Of a stretch of DNA of 5,488 bases, positions 5,224 to 5,488 are shown one piece after another. A program made the translations under genes and the position numbers. This DNA is from Solirubrobacteraceae bacterium (lineage in GTDB: Bacteria > Actinomycetota > Thermoleophilia > Solirubrobacterales > Solirubrobacteraceae), in assembly GCA_025935735.1 (NCBI GenBank), contig JAICUS010000419.1, positions 1 to 5,488 on the forward strand, read 5' to 3'. The notes under the pieces are model-generated. The model was not told where the DNA came from and did no database searches. It saw only the letters and a list, made by a program, of their open reading frames with translations. Within the stretch, counting starts at the first letter, position 1; every line of letters starts with the position of its first letter.

Positions 5224-5488
5224 GCCCGCGGCAGCCCCAGCACGCGCTCGGCCACGATGTTCTTGAGGATCTCCGTGGTGCCGCCCTCGATCGAGTTCGC
5301 CCGGGCGCGCAGGAAGCGGTACGTCCAGGCGTCGTCGACGAGCTGGGCGGCCGGCCCGCGCGCGTCCATGGCGAGCGTGGTCAGCGCCTGGTTGAGGTCC
5401 GCCCACAACCACTGGCCCAGCGAGCCCTCCGGCCCCGGCTCACCCGACTTCATCGCGGTCGTCAGGCCCCGGTAGGCCAGCAGCCGCA
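5220..5488 (-). CDS. C-terminal part of an acyl-CoA dehydrogenase (first gene of the pair), partial
   Basis: The gene enters from the right edge. From 5486 down to the stop TGA (5222-5220) there are 88 open codons. They carry the closing helices of an acyl-CoA dehydrogenase: 'MKSGEPGPEGSLGQWLWADL' (5453 to 5394), 'LAMDARGP' and the terminal 'RARANSIEGGTTEILKNIVA' followed by 'ERVLGLPRA'. The 'GTTEI..N..AERVLGLPR' ending is diagnostic of the family's FAD and dimer-contact segment. In human MCAD the catalytic Glu376 stands directly before the GTS triplet. Here the residue before GTT is Gly, with a Glu one place further upstream. The base may therefore be displaced, or lie elsewhere as in isovaleryl-CoA dehydrogenase-type enzymes. 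The ATGA overlap with the following shorter dehydrogenase indicates coupled translation and a shared complex. The N-terminal two thirds lie outside the window. Confidence 0.9.
   Translation of the reverse strand, partial: RLLAYRGLTTAMKSGEPGPEGSLGQWLWADLNQALTTLAMDARGPAAQLVDDAWTYRFLRARANSIEGGTTEILKNIVAERVLGLPRA

Noticed and set aside
4273..5475. Plus-strand open frame of 400 codons antisense to both dehydrogenase genes.
   Set aside because: It is a mirror of conserved acyl-CoA dehydrogenase codons; Val/Gly/Arg-rich, with no domain of its own.

Overview
The window is very GC-rich, with G or C at almost every third codon position. It has the look of an actinobacterial chromosome. The closest match I can suggest is Thermoleophilia (Solirubrobacterales). 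This rests on three things seen in the proteins: a surface-protein tail of the 'SGSTVTVTLG ... MVWTPS ... DLAGNA' type, a TasA/camelysin-like protein with a Cys-bracketed C-terminal module, and a cysteine-containing form of the LytR-CpsA-Psr fold. The lineage is an inference from recalled family patterns, not from a search.

Layout. (1) 1-1053, plus strand: the last 66 codons of a secreted beta-rich protein, overlapping by one base (TGATG) a 283-residue exported TasA/camelysin-like protein. They look like the end of a cell-surface operon. (2) 1026-2842, minus strand: a ROK-family sugar kinase followed by rsmI, the 16S rRNA C1402 2'-O-methyltransferase, joined by an ATGA overlap. The end of rsmI runs 28 bases into the end of the TasA-like gene. 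(3) 2843-2865: a 23-base divergent gap between the ROK gene and a plus-strand gene. (4) 2866-3954, plus strand: an LCP-family membrane enzyme that probably attaches polymers to the cell wall. (5) 3955-4242: a 288-base convergent intergenic stretch with no gene, ending in a GC hairpin that abuts the next stop codon. (6) 4243-5488, minus strand: two acyl-CoA dehydrogenase genes joined by an ATGA overlap, the upstream one cut by the window edge. They probably form a two-subunit enzyme.

The genes fall into three themes: cell surface (1-1053 and the LCP gene), housekeeping (ROK and rsmI) and lipid or CoA-thioester catabolism (the dehydrogenase pair). I see no mobile element, CRISPR array, RNA gene or phage signature. 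Nothing here amounts to a clearly new system. The points most worth a second look are the surface-protein pair, the compact dehydrogenase pair and the possibly leaderless start of the ROK gene.
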